Source of the DNA: UMGS1322 sp900550765
Lineage (GTDB): Bacteria > Bacillota > Clostridia > Christensenellales > QALW01
Assembly (NCBI GenBank): GCA_958448705.1
Contig: CAUDEY010000022.1
Coordinates: 1 to 34,795 of the forward strand
Reading direction: 5' to 3'
DNA: 34,795 bases
Shown: piece after piece, positions 18,801-25,751 of the stretch
Layout of the letters: every line of letters starts with the position of its first letter
Position numbering within the stretch: the first letter of the stretch is position 1
The notes under the pieces: model-generated
What the model saw: only the letters and a program-made list of their open reading frames with translations
Told to the model about the DNA's origin: nothing
Database searches by the model: none
Program-made: the position numbers and the translations under genes

Positions 18801-19873
18801 ATCCGTATCTGATTGTCGCTGCTTATATCGAAAAATATGATGCTTACAGCCATCCTCTTTCGGCGCATCAGGAAAGCATCGGCAGTGGCGGAACAGAGTG
18901 CCTCGGTAATGGAATTGGTTACTATTTGGCGGGCAGTACTTTTGACCAAAACGGTAATATTGTTAAACTTTCGGACAAAGTACTTACACCGATCGATACC
19001 ACCGGTTATACGCTTTATTATGGCGATGCCCAGACAAGACCGTCCGCTTTCCGGAACGTAAGCAACCATACCTGGTATGCGGCACAGCTTTCTCCCACGT
19101 TGAATTCATCCGGCGCAGAACAGATGAACAATATTGCAAAGGATTATTGGTATAATGGACAGGGAAAGGTTATTGTAAACTATGAACCGCGGTACTGTTA
19201 TCTGTGGACGAAAAACTACGGCATGCGTGCGCGGGGATGGACAGCTTACTTAAGTGGTATGTTTGGCTTTGCCTACGGAGCCCAGGATACATGGGATTAT
19301 CTTGCCACGTATAATGAAGATGCAGATTTTAATGATGTCACCGAATATATTACTTCCGAAGAAAAAACGGCGGCGACCTATATTGACGGGTTAAATTATA
19401 AGAGCGCCAATCAGTTAGGGTATGCGCGGAACTTCTTTGAAACTACTGTAGGGGATTGGCAGAATTTAATTCCCCGGTTTAATGATACCGCCTATTTCAC
19501 AAAAGCCAATTCAGGAGTGCTGTATCATATGGCCAGCAACAGTGATAACAGCAAGGCAGTAATATACTTCTATACGGTTTCTGTTACCGAGGGCGGATTT
19601 AATGATGACGGTCAGCTGGCGGCGGATATTTTGCAGATGCACAACGGAGGCTATGATATGCCTGCCAGCAGCAACGGTTCGTCTATAGCAAGCACAGTTA
19701 CGGGAACAGTAAAACAACTTATAGCCGGTGCTACGTATCAGTGCACTTGGTTCAATCCAAGAACCGGTCAAACCGGTACCAGCTTTACCAGACAGGCAGG
19801 ACCTTTAGGTAATCTTATCTTAAATTCCAAACCAGATGGCTGCGACTGGGTTCTTTACATTCAAAAGGTATAA
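12860..19873 (+). CDS. Giant secreted modular protein: CBM-like modules, InlB-type repeats, apiosidase-like (DUF4038/GH140-like) domain
   Basis: 2337 residues. A signal peptide is at 1-27 (cleavage after 'VSISVLA'). Two jelly-roll carbohydrate-binding-like modules follow, about 30-205 and 210-422; both end in a Y/YLDx(I/V)TI-type strand. Two copies of a unit then span about 424-675 and 676-907, each a beta-sandwich ('VEIKLYNPNDY', 'VELVLTNNNDY') followed by a Listeria-Bacteroides (InlB-B) type repeat ('YRFVGWYNG', 'IFDGWFVDG'). More such repeats run to about 1150 and two further CBM-like modules reach about 1632. Last come DUF5060 (about 1633-1730), an apiosidase-like barrel (about 1733-2165, 'FYLGDTHWALG') and a collagen-binding-like sandwich (about 2177-2337). 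Probable catalytic acids are E1958 ('LGQEVDND') and E2109 ('NYEPRY'), by motif position. No LPXTG, SLH or dockerin is seen. The ATG at 12860 follows AAGGAGG; an upstream in-frame start is less likely. Substrate unproven. Confidence 0.85.
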   Translation: MKKLITLLLSLALFVSVFTGVSISVLAQDAGTGYFYSGCEDMAVGATASGGGNTLGNFFIMTNGTLEVVDNVSGKVFSGSKALKYTTDATETWVAPGLSAETTAEIVGSTPGRYMISYYVYAEKFNNDSTAGNTKTVSGQYRGVANNPYKDYATNTAGSMITIGKWVHIVGYFDITAANITSSAKFTLDKTNQSTIYLDDITIKRVDDSLFFNNGQVDFGTYDWSVFSASNGSIASVIDSSAGHGAVIQFNKSTSLYSSVHYDMGKAIISDADNGYYGQGAGRYRISFDAKIEATDSSGNDISDLTYDPRIVLQSQSHNNSISVPGTTNYALNTYFFTPQAEKISLSTSWQRYSSEFIVSQAFLDMLKSVKDGDTTANAQGSGISNGAEIYRIGLRLDGSTDTDLKDTSFAYYLDNVTIEFLGEDTALYLESNGTMTFYGGPCWEGRIHNMCNAETVEIKLYNPNDYTVFYDFQLRTPADSSWDPTTAVKKGSVAPLSTATVTLDVAPYYYVTSNKKAYTALGDIPSGQTYTKVTWDQYFYLIYLTTDAEYDQALPAGDNMLIYGLPEEFGAQVAANEFVGVTQNSKIIPVSAKANGSLYSEDMQICTITTNYDAFPGGVGNLGTGIKVDAEAHIQDDAYRFVGWYNGDTLLSNSTQYTFYTYENFDIEAKYVFNRVGLDFTVNTQNPFIGGAENTLLKGLPIDENRNVELVLTNNNDYGVYASLDGRVLSEGTWPRVSNGVTVVYIPAHSTETLTVTNVPRSFTDNGTVFNPTEYFYIIYLCTDSGCKNGVAQTDSNNRFTLEYLEQAYAEQLLAENTMPGVADNRSLAQYYQGTIAISTEGFGGSITPVCTQYIKNGQTVTLEATLDTNGIFDGWFVDGVYCGNTLSYSFTANTDKTILAKFRDFYTITANSDQSSLTYAINGGEAIAYTQAFNAFRGDVIVFNASANDGYSVLGFRKGNETEMLLSDVPTSVAVTVGDENILLEVCTACAAAEQGKANLYFMDSNGQLLYEAFNVSSVGSEDYPAAPAKEGYSFSGWSLTPAQVNAQIASGTQMIFITANYNKIQKKVTVALAANIVSGASLTAQTPSVDGRYETLTLLTAQAPQNNGEMVFGYWYNDTTGEVLSYKAEYTFYALKSVVLNVKYLSSSEAEALAVSQQIKMTQISRNKDGSLTFISEWEFTQDATIVGLGILIKSSQTKDITEDDLTLLGEDIITANATQRSHNGIYTVTKRTGGETYWFARAYAVYLKDGETVTVYSNMLYLIPNMLPTNAESFENTNAMTQTEIGNQSQANLSLIEGGIYQNNTNVLKLEVTTGYASPLINLRDYITEPGTYAFSFDYCLEFKEGGYIVPEELLFRTVIRGGSGDVTSFISPHADGNYYGVVKENRIPSNEMWWYTFHCTVTVTQEDIDGASALWNICIDCINTTNIATIYFDNFQLVKSYENTQYVQGAASDFEGVSTPAEASWGAFGTCNVEIANTGYNSAQSIKSYGYPNNNTYSSQYIDIYPYISTCNQAGYYKISFMAKVESKTGSDALLTGEKAFGVVIRGNENSFIQSNGYYSVPASFPYQNDTQWQEVTFDLYVSPSDLVSESSWKLCLHQLATNASTKDIKVSAIYVDDFTIQYTGLHIGDAVQRFIPQRAETWVTEEITLVSNTKAETFTDKEIDLILTHTDGTTLTIPGFWDGENIFRIRYALTKTGLWNYQIVCSDPSDDQLQASGVILCSAYSGDLDIYEHGFIKTVNGTRYFMYNDGTPFFYLGDTHWALGQEAKDVEAKFTGYTADTSGTFASGIKYTGSTNDSVTINLAQKLAQTRAQQGFTVIQSEPLGAAFNLENGVTGADIKGLQQFDDTFKAIADEGLVHANAQFFYPSQMVALIQFAGGMDTNKILCYSDDAGKVISQGEYNQNPEQEEHVDGTNHIIYDYTDSVYTYLDKLTRYWVARYGAYPVMWTLGQEVDNDFYFNRSQNGGHVMWNSINNPYLIVAAYIEKYDAYSHPLSAHQESIGSGGTECLGNGIGYYLAGSTFDQNGNIVKLSDKVLTPIDTTGYTLYYGDAQTRPSAFRNVSNHTWYAAQLSPTLNSSGAEQMNNIAKDYWYNGQGKVIVNYEPRYCYLWTKNYGMRARGWTAYLSGMFGFAYGAQDTWDYLATYNEDADFNDVTEYITSEEKTAATYIDGLNYKSANQLGYARNFFETTVGDWQNLIPRFNDTAYFTKANSGVLYHMASNSDNSKAVIYFYTVSVTEGGFNDDGQLAADILQMHNGGYDMPASSNGSSIASTVTGTVKQLIAGATYQCTWFNPRTGQTGTSFTRQAGPLGNLILNSKPDGCDWVLYIQKV

Positions 19874-19905
19874 AAAAATTCCCCGAAAAATCGGGGAATT
19901 TTTTA
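19874..19905. terminator. Bidirectional intrinsic terminator
   Basis: ATTCCCCG pairs with CGGGGAAT around AAAAAT, flanked by an A-run (19872-19878) and a T-run (19899-19904). It serves the giant gene and the convergent oxidoreductase, whose stop codon is part of the T-run. Confidence 0.9.
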
Positions 19906-21168
19906 TACGGCAGCGCCGTTTTCTTTCAGCCGCTGCCGCAGCAGCTTTGGATCCACCTGTGCCGGTGTTACGTTTTGTTCCGCTGCCAATGCCGCAGCAG
20001 TACCGGTGGCCTCGCCTATGCAGCAGACAATAGGCATGATGCGTATCGATGCCTGCGCCTCATGGGTAACAGAAATGCATCTTCCTGCTACGAAAAGATT
20101 ATCAATATTCTGAGGCAGCAGTGCACGGTAGGGAATGCTGTAATATTGCCCCATGGGAAAATAATAATGGCTGGTACCGCCGCCTTCAGGATTATGAATA
20201 TCAATATCGTAATTGCCTAAAGCAATGGCATCTTCAAATTTTACGCAGTCGATTAGATCCTGCTGCGTAAGTTTGTACACACCGTCGATCATACGGCTTT
20301 CCCTTACGCCGATTTCAGATGCAGTGGAAAGCAGCGTGCTGTGTTCAAAGGCATCACAATGGGCTTTTAAAAATTCGTATAATTCAAATACCTGTTCCCG
20401 TGCTTCGATTTCCGCTTTGGTAAGATCAAAAGCGTCTGTGGGGTTCCGTTTGATAATTCGTGTAGAGTTAAAATGAAGTACATTTTCCGTGGTATTGGGA
20501 AAAACCAAGATATCTTCCCTGTGATTTTTTATTTTTCCGGCAGCCTTATATTCTTTGTAAAGGGAATTGAGCTGCTGAAACTGCCTGTTAAATTGGGGAA
20601 TATCTACATTGCCAACCCGGAAGCACAGGGTCATTGGCTGGCAAAGATGATCGCTGCTGCGGCCGAGCGTACAAGGGCATCCTGCCCAATACGCAAGATC
20701 GGCATCGCCTGTTGCATCAATAAAATAGCGGGCTTGTAGTTCGGTGCTGCCGGATTTATTGGAAACAGTAATGCTTGAAATTCGAGCGCCCTCTTTATTG
20801 ACTGCAATAACATAGGAATGAAACAGCAGGGTGACGCCTGCCTCCAACGCCATGCGGTTTAGGATCAATTTTAAGTACTCTTCGTTGAAACACTGTGTCT
20901 CTTGAATGGTTTTATTCTGGTAAAGGCCGCCGAGCTCCTCTAAGCGGCGGGTAATTTCTGTAAAAATTCCCCGGCACAGATCATAGCGCTTGCCGTCTAT
21001 CAGCGTCCAATATGGCATAAAGGGATTGACCAAACAATTGCCTGCCGCCCCGCCTAATGTATTGGCTTTATCCACAAGCAACACTTCAGCTCCTCCGCGC
21101 GCCGCGGCAATGGCTGCTGCCGCACCGGCAAAGCCGCCTCCGGCAACGATAACATCATATTTTTTCAT
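19903..21168 (-). CDS. FAD-dependent oxidoreductase (FAD_oxidored family, PF12831-like)
   Basis: A 421-residue soluble flavoprotein. The N-terminus has the dinucleotide fold 'YDVIVAGGGFAGAAAAIAAA', followed by the second strand 'EVLLVDKANTLGGAAGN'. 'YFIDATGDADLAYWAGCP' is the central FAD motif, and the C-terminus 'LFVAGRCISVTHEAQASIRI' is the closing FAD-binding motif of this group. Relatives occur in many anaerobes near carbohydrate or mercury/arsenic genes without a proven substrate. I place the start at ATG 21168 (AGGAAG nine bases before) rather than a GTG nine bases upstream. It has its own promoter (21201-21229). It converges with the giant gene through a shared terminator. The reaction is unknown. 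Confidence 0.88.
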   Translation of the reverse strand: MKKYDVIVAGGGFAGAAAAIAAARGGAEVLLVDKANTLGGAAGNCLVNPFMPYWTLIDGKRYDLCRGIFTEITRRLEELGGLYQNKTIQETQCFNEEYLKLILNRMALEAGVTLLFHSYVIAVNKEGARISSITVSNKSGSTELQARYFIDATGDADLAYWAGCPCTLGRSSDHLCQPMTLCFRVGNVDIPQFNRQFQQLNSLYKEYKAAGKIKNHREDILVFPNTTENVLHFNSTRIIKRNPTDAFDLTKAEIEAREQVFELYEFLKAHCDAFEHSTLLSTASEIGVRESRMIDGVYKLTQQDLIDCVKFEDAIALGNYDIDIHNPEGGGTSHYYFPMGQYYSIPYRALLPQNIDNLFVAGRCISVTHEAQASIRIMPIVCCIGEATGTAAALAAEQNVTPAQVDPKLLRQRLKENGAAV

Positions 21169-21200
21169 CTTTATCACTTCCTATTGTTTCTTATGCCAAT

Positions 21201-21229
21201 AGTATAAGCGAAAGGACATCATTATTCAA
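21201..21229 (-). promoter_or_regulatory. Sigma-A promoter of the FAD oxidoreductase
   Basis: Minus strand: TTGAAT (21224-21229), 17-base spacer, TATACT (21201-21206). The ATG lies 32 bases beyond the -10. Confidence 0.7.
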
Positions 21230-21251
21230 GACAAATTTTTAACAAAAAAAG

Positions 21252-21283
21252 AAAAACAGAGGCTCAGCAGAGCATCTGTTTTC
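21252..21283 (-). terminator. Intrinsic terminator overlapping the end of the DUF421 gene
   Basis: On the minus strand AAAACAGA...TCTGTTTT encloses an inner GCTC-TGCT-GAGC stem, followed by a T-rich tail (complement of the A-run 21242-21256). The stop codon at 21264-21266 lies inside the stem. Confidence 0.75.
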
Positions 21284-21956
21284 CTTCGCTTTTCCTGTAA
21301 ATACGCAGGGTATTGTTATCCGAAATCACGGCTAAAAACACATCTTCCTTTTTTACTTTTTGCTTGGCAAGTTCTTTTTCCAGCCATTTTTCATCCTTTT
21401 TACAGAACTTTAAATTTTGAGAAAACACTTTGCCGTCAGCAATAACATTGATATCCGGATAAGCCTGGGCAACCTGAAGATTCATATCTTTCGGTGTTGC
21501 GGGCCGTGCGCCGCTTACCGGCAAAATACTTATTTTTCCGTTGCGCTCAAACACGGCCAATTGAATCTCTTCTAAATTAAAAAATCCTTTTTCGCGGCAG
21601 GCGTATAAAAATTCATCGATATCTATCTTAGTTTTTTTAAAGCTCTCTTCATATAAAATACCGTTTTCCATCAAAATATAGGTTTTTCCTTCTAAAAAAC
21701 TCCGTAAGAGACTGAATTTACTTGAAAGCAAGGGCATCAGGGCGGTTAAAATTCCATAAACCGCCATAGCAATAATAGGTTCCCATATATTTTCAATATC
21801 AATGGCCAGCTCCGCAGCAATAGAACCGATCGTAATACTGCTGATATAATCAAACATTCCCATTTCTGAGATTTGCCGATTGCCTGTTAGCTTAGTAAGC
21901 AGGAATAGGTAAATAAATGATCCGGTGGCGGTAACCACAATAAACAAATAGTTCAT
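21264..21956 (-). CDS. DUF421 (YetF-like) membrane protein
   Basis: A 230-residue protein of the DUF421/YetF family. Three hydrophobic segments occur in the first 85 residues, with the family motif 'LTKLTGNRQISEMGMFDYIS' and 'TIGSIAAELAIDIENIWEPI' between them. After the third comes a cytosolic alpha-beta domain ('SFLEGKTYILMENGILYEES', 'DIDEFLYACREKGFFNLEEI') and 'ISILPVSGARPATPKDMNL'. Family members are inner-membrane proteins; some are spore proteins that affect germinant receptors, which would fit a spore former. I take the ATG at 21956, which has GGAG six bases before it, rather than an ATG at 21977 without a ribosome site. It diverges from the solute-binding-like gene. Confidence 0.88.
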   Translation of the reverse strand: MNYLFIVVTATGSFIYLFLLTKLTGNRQISEMGMFDYISSITIGSIAAELAIDIENIWEPIIAMAVYGILTALMPLLSSKFSLLRSFLEGKTYILMENGILYEESFKKTKIDIDEFLYACREKGFFNLEEIQLAVFERNGKISILPVSGARPATPKDMNLQVAQAYPDINVIADGKVFSQNLKFCKKDEKWLEKELAKQKVKKEDVFLAVISDNNTLRIYRKSEGKQMLC

Positions 21957-22012
21957 AAAATTCTCCGTTATTTGCATGACATGCTGCGCATATGTTTTAT
22001 TGGTGATGTTGT

Positions 22013-23131
22013 GTGAAAAATATTTTTAGAGCATTTCTTGCTATAATTATGATCCTTTTTATGATTTTTACACCTAAATATTTGGTTCCGGGGTTAAATG
22101 CGGATATTATCAGCGATGAAATTTATGCCCGAAGAGAGAAATTTTATTATGGCGTAATTAATGTATGGCAGGTGGACTGCTTTGATGGCGGTACCGGAAG
22201 CCGAGCCATATGGCTTAAGAATGTGTGTTCCGGCTTCGAAAAACAGTATAACGGCGTTTACATAAACGTAGAATCTGTTTCCCCAGCCATGGCGAACAAG
22301 CTGATTTCCGAGGGAAAAAAATTACCGGATATTATTTCTTTTGGTTCAGGACTTTCGCTGAAGGCGGAAAACTTTGAGCCGCTTTCCTTAGATTTATCCA
22401 ATATACGCAGTGAAGTGCGCAGTGTATGCGAAGAAACGGTTGTTCCATGGTGCATGGGCGCATACTTTATGCTTTCTTCTGACAGCGACGAAAATAACTG
22501 GGGTCTTGACGGAAAAACAGTAACAGGGAAAAAAAGCACAAAAACCGTTTATTCTGTAGGCATTGCAGAACGTTCCGGATATCTTGCACCACTGGCGCTG
22601 ATCGATTACTGCGGAGAAGAAGTCTTGCCGAATTTCCATCAGGAACTTTCGGTATACCGGGGAACTTCGCAGGAAATATTCGAAGCATACAATTACTCGC
22701 AAAAGGTAAATCGAATGTTAGGCACACAGCGGGACCTCTATCGTCTGACCGCAGCCGATAGCAGAGAAATGGGAAGAAGCAGTACGATTTCACTCCTAAG
22801 CGGATATACCGATCTGTTTCAATATATCGGTATATTAAAAACCGACAATGAAAAAAAAGTTTATACTATGAATGCTTTTCTTCAGTATTTACTGGAGGAG
22901 ACACAGCAAAATAAAATAGGGGACTTGGGACTTTTTCCCGTACATGCATCGGCAGTCCCGGAATATGGCAACCAGTATATGCTCCAAGCGTGGGAGCAAA
23001 TCAAAAAAATGCCACTGCAATGCAGAAGTTTAGTATTTGAAAAAGAGTATGCCGATCAGATGAATGAAAAAATCTTTGCTTGGCTCAAAGGTGGGGAAAA
23101 GCCGGAAGAAGTGAAAAATCTTATTGAATAA
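22013..23131 (+). CDS. Exported solute-binding-like protein, orphan
   Basis: A 372-residue protein starting at GTG, with GGTGAT five bases before it as the ribosome site. Residues 5-23 form one hydrophobic segment ('FRAFLAIIMILFMIF') without a lipobox cysteine, so it is a signal anchor or signal peptide. The body resembles a family-1 extracellular solute-binding fold: 'VINVWQVDCFDGGTG' gives the first strand, 'CSGFEKQYNGVYINVE' the first helix and strand, 'LPDIISFGSGL' a hinge, and 'MNAFLQYLLEE' the final lobe. No permease or ATPase lies next to it, and it sits directly before murB. It may act as a sensor or periplasmic helper rather than a transporter part; that is inference. The murB promoter overlaps its last codons. 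Confidence 0.78.
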   Translation: MKNIFRAFLAIIMILFMIFTPKYLVPGLNADIISDEIYARREKFYYGVINVWQVDCFDGGTGSRAIWLKNVCSGFEKQYNGVYINVESVSPAMANKLISEGKKLPDIISFGSGLSLKAENFEPLSLDLSNIRSEVRSVCEETVVPWCMGAYFMLSSDSDENNWGLDGKTVTGKKSTKTVYSVGIAERSGYLAPLALIDYCGEEVLPNFHQELSVYRGTSQEIFEAYNYSQKVNRMLGTQRDLYRLTAADSREMGRSSTISLLSGYTDLFQYIGILKTDNEKKVYTMNAFLQYLLEETQQNKIGDLGLFPVHASAVPEYGNQYMLQAWEQIKKMPLQCRSLVFEKEYADQMNEKIFAWLKGGEKPEEVKNLIE

Positions 23132-23152
23132 TTTTGTGTTTTGCAGTATAAT
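23124..23152 (+). promoter_or_regulatory. Sigma-A promoter of the murB operon
   Basis: TTGAAT (23124-23129), 17-base spacer, TATAAT (23147-23152). It overlaps the end of the preceding gene. A second TATAAT lies 10 bases further on. The murB ATG (23182) follows a GGGAGG site. Confidence 0.75.
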
Positions 23153-23181
23153 AATTGAGAATATAATGCGGGAGGAACAGC

Positions 23182-24090
23182 ATGTCTGTTGATCAATTAA
23201 AGGATTTTATTGCCCGGGGCGGCTTTGATTATATTTTTGATGCACCTATGAAAAATTATACTACCTTAAAAATCGGCGGCAGCGCGGATATTATCGTGCA
23301 GCCTCGTTCTGCACAAGAGCTGGTGCAGCTTGTCAGCAAGGCAAAAGAATATTCTGTACCGGTATATTTTATGGGAAACGGCTCCAACATCCTGGTAAAA
23401 GATAAGGGTGTACGGGGAATGATCGTCAGATTCGGCGCAAATATGTCTTCTACCAAAGTAGAGGGAAATGTGATTTCCGCCGGCGCGGGCATCAGTATGG
23501 CACGGTTGGCTTCCATTGCTGCAGAGAATTCCCTTACAGGGTTTGAATTTGCTTCCGGAATTCCCGGAACCTTAGGCGGTGGAATCGTAATGAATGCCGG
23601 TGCGTATAAGGGAGAGATGAAAGACGTTGTAATTGAAGCTACAGCGCTGTGCAGCGACGGTTCCGTTGTAGTACTGCATAAAGATGCATTGGATTTTTCT
23701 TACCGGCACAGCTGTTTTACTGACAGTGATATGTTGGTGCTTTCAGCAAAATTATTGCTGCAGAAAGGAAAAAAAGAGGAAATTCAAAGCCGTATTAAAG
23801 AATTTGCACAAAAGAGGAGGACAACACAGCCATTGGAATATCCGAGTGCCGGAAGTGCATTCAAACGTCCCCGCAACGGTTATGCGGCTGCAATGATTGA
23901 CTCCTGCGGTTTAAAGGGCTATTGTGTCGGTGATGCACAGGTATCGCAAAAACATGCCGGATTTGTTATCAACAAAGGCAATGCTACCGCAAAGGATGTT
24001 ATAGGACTGCTTACCTATGTGCAAAAAATCGTAAATGAACATTTTAATACAGTTTTGGAACCGGAAATAATCATAATGGGTGAGGACTGA
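23182..24090 (+). CDS. murB: UDP-N-acetylenolpyruvoylglucosamine reductase MurB
   Basis: A 302-residue flavoenzyme that reduces UDP-GlcNAc-enolpyruvate to UDP-MurNAc with NADPH, the second step of peptidoglycan precursor synthesis. The FAD-binding domain shows 'YFMGNGSNILVKDKGVRGMI' and 'GFEFASGIPGTLGGGIVMNA'. The catalytic region shows 'YRHSCF', 'YPSAGSAFKRP' with Ser225 as proton donor, and 'EPEIIIMG' with Glu295. The 'KHAGFVIN' block matches type II MurB. Length fits the roughly 300-residue Gram-positive form. GGGAGG precedes the ATG, and the PHP gene starts four bases after its stop, so this opens a long operon. Confidence 0.97.
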   Translation: MSVDQLKDFIARGGFDYIFDAPMKNYTTLKIGGSADIIVQPRSAQELVQLVSKAKEYSVPVYFMGNGSNILVKDKGVRGMIVRFGANMSSTKVEGNVISAGAGISMARLASIAAENSLTGFEFASGIPGTLGGGIVMNAGAYKGEMKDVVIEATALCSDGSVVVLHKDALDFSYRHSCFTDSDMLVLSAKLLLQKGKKEEIQSRIKEFAQKRRTTQPLEYPSAGSAFKRPRNGYAAAMIDSCGLKGYCVGDAQVSQKHAGFVINKGNATAKDVIGLLTYVQKIVNEHFNTVLEPEIIIMGED

Positions 24091-24093
24091 ACA

Positions 24094-24864
24094 TTGATTA
24101 CAGGGGATTACCATACGCACGGCAGCTTTAGTCACGGAAAAGGCAGTGCGGCAGAAAACGCCAGAGAAGCACATGGCAAAAAACTAAAGAGCATTGCCAT
24201 CACCGAACACGGTATGTTTACGCTGATCGGCGGCCTGCGAGCAAGACAGCTGAAACGGGCACGGCAGGAGATTGCTGACGCACAAAAGCAGTATCCGGAT
24301 GTAAAAATTTATTTTGGAATTGAAGCGAACTTGATTTCTCCGGCCGGAGACATCGATATCCCCGAAATTTTTAAAAATGAATTTGAAATGGTCTTGCTGG
24401 GACTGCATTATTTTGTTAAAGGATCCGGCTTTAGAAATATAGCTAATATTATAGGGAAGAATTTTTTCAGAAGATTTTTTCGCCGGCGGGATTCTCTCTG
24501 CAAAATGAATACGGAAGCATTGGTAAAAGCCATGCATAAATATGATATTGACGCATTGGCACATTTAGGGACAAGCATGCCTGATTACGATATTGCCGCG
24601 GTAGCCAAGGCAGCAGAGGAAACGGATACTTGTATTGAACTGAATAATAAACACTGTTCCCTTTCCTTAGAGCAGCTAAAATTCTTAGCTGCAACCAATG
24701 TGAAATTTTTGCTGAATTCCGATGCGCATGAGCCGGCAAACGTAGGAGCGGTGGAACGGGTGGAGGCCCTTGCTTTCGAAGCGGGCATTCGGCTGGAAAA
24801 CATTTTGAATCTTGCGCCCAACGAATACATTCCCAAACGGTTACGAGGAGGCGGACACGCATGA
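24094..24864 (+). CDS. PHP-domain metal-dependent phosphoesterase
   Basis: A 256-residue PHP-fold hydrolase, cytosolic, three-metal type. Motifs run in order: 'DYHTHGSFSHGKGSAAENAR' with the HxH pair, 'IAITEHG', 'FGIEANLISPAGDIDI', 'LLGLHYF', 'DALAHLG' and 'LNSDAH'. It belongs to the YcdX/histidinol-phosphatase-like branch; the substrate is unknown. It starts at TTG (24094) three bases after the murB stop, with GAGGA upstream, and its end overlaps the rapZ ATG by four bases. A PHP gene at this spot between murB and rapZ is common in Clostridia, so the position is informative but not explanatory. Confidence 0.88.
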   Translation: MITGDYHTHGSFSHGKGSAAENAREAHGKKLKSIAITEHGMFTLIGGLRARQLKRARQEIADAQKQYPDVKIYFGIEANLISPAGDIDIPEIFKNEFEMVLLGLHYFVKGSGFRNIANIIGKNFFRRFFRRRDSLCKMNTEALVKAMHKYDIDALAHLGTSMPDYDIAAVAKAAEETDTCIELNNKHCSLSLEQLKFLAATNVKFLLNSDAHEPANVGAVERVEALAFEAGIRLENILNLAPNEYIPKRLRGGGHA

Positions 24865-25751
24865 AATTTGTGATTGTTACCGGTATTTCCGGTGCGGGTA
24901 AAACAACGGCACTGAAGGCTTTGGAAAATATGGGATTTTTTTGCGTAGATAATTTGCCGAGCATCCTACTTACTAAATTTGCAGATCTTTGCTTTCAGGG
25001 AAATACTGAATTTTCAAAAGTAGCAGTAGGAATTGATGTCCGCGGCAGGGAATTTTTCGGGGAGTTAGAACAAGCGATCGATTATATGGATAAAAGCAAT
25101 TATATGGTGGATATCCTTTTTCTTTCCTGTGATCGGGACGTATTAGTCAACCGGTATAACTTTACGCGCCATGTTCATCCATTGGCACAAGAGGGGACCA
25201 TTTTAGAGTGCATTGAAAAAGAAGAACAGATTCTTGCACCTATCAAAAAGCATGCCACATTTATGCTGGATACCTCAAAAATGCTGCCCAAACATATTAA
25301 ACTCGCGTTGGAACGGTTATACAAAGAAAATACATCCGATACGGTGAAAGTATATATTACTTCCTTTGGTTTTAAACGCGGTATTCCTACTGATGCAGAT
25401 TTCATCTTTGATGCGCGCTACCTGCCGAATCCTTATAACATTACGGAACTGCGTCCTCACAGCGGTTTAGAGCCTTGCGTATTGCAGTATTTAAAAGGAT
25501 CTGAAGATTTTAACCGTACAACAGACATGATCTATGGTTCTTTGAAATATATGATTCCTTTATACCACAATTCCGGAAAGCAAGAAATGCTCTATGCTAT
25601 TGGCTGTACCGGTGGATTTCATCGTTCCGTAGCCCTTGCGGAAGCAGTAGCCCAACGATTAAAAGCCGATGGTTTTGATGTCATTTGCGAACACCGCGAT
25701 CTGAGCGCAGAGGGCGGACAGGAAAAATGGAAAAGTCATTCTCAGCAATAA
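24861..25751 (+). CDS. rapZ: RNase adapter / nucleotide-binding protein RapZ (YvcJ)
   Basis: A 296-residue P-loop protein. Walker A is 'GISGAGKT' (8-15), followed by 'ALENMGFFCVDNLPS'. The central part has 'VLVNRYNFTRHVHPL' and the C-terminal domain holds the conserved 'YITSFGFKRGIPTDADFIFD' and 'IGCTGGFHRSVALAEAVAQR'. In E. coli RapZ guides RNase E to the GlmZ small RNA; in Firmicutes YvcJ hydrolyses GTP and its role is less clear. It overlaps the PHP stop by four bases and runs 25 bases into whiA. The usual yvcK gene between rapZ and whiA is missing. Confidence 0.95.
   Translation: MKFVIVTGISGAGKTTALKALENMGFFCVDNLPSILLTKFADLCFQGNTEFSKVAVGIDVRGREFFGELEQAIDYMDKSNYMVDILFLSCDRDVLVNRYNFTRHVHPLAQEGTILECIEKEEQILAPIKKHATFMLDTSKMLPKHIKLALERLYKENTSDTVKVYITSFGFKRGIPTDADFIFDARYLPNPYNITELRPHSGLEPCVLQYLKGSEDFNRTTDMIYGSLKYMIPLYHNSGKQEMLYAIGCTGGFHRSVALAEAVAQRLKADGFDVICEHRDLSAEGGQEKWKSHSQQ

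Noticed and set aside
17400..19771. Several minus-strand open frames under the giant gene
   Set aside because: They lack ribosome sites and promoters and overlap a long, domain-supported plus-strand gene.
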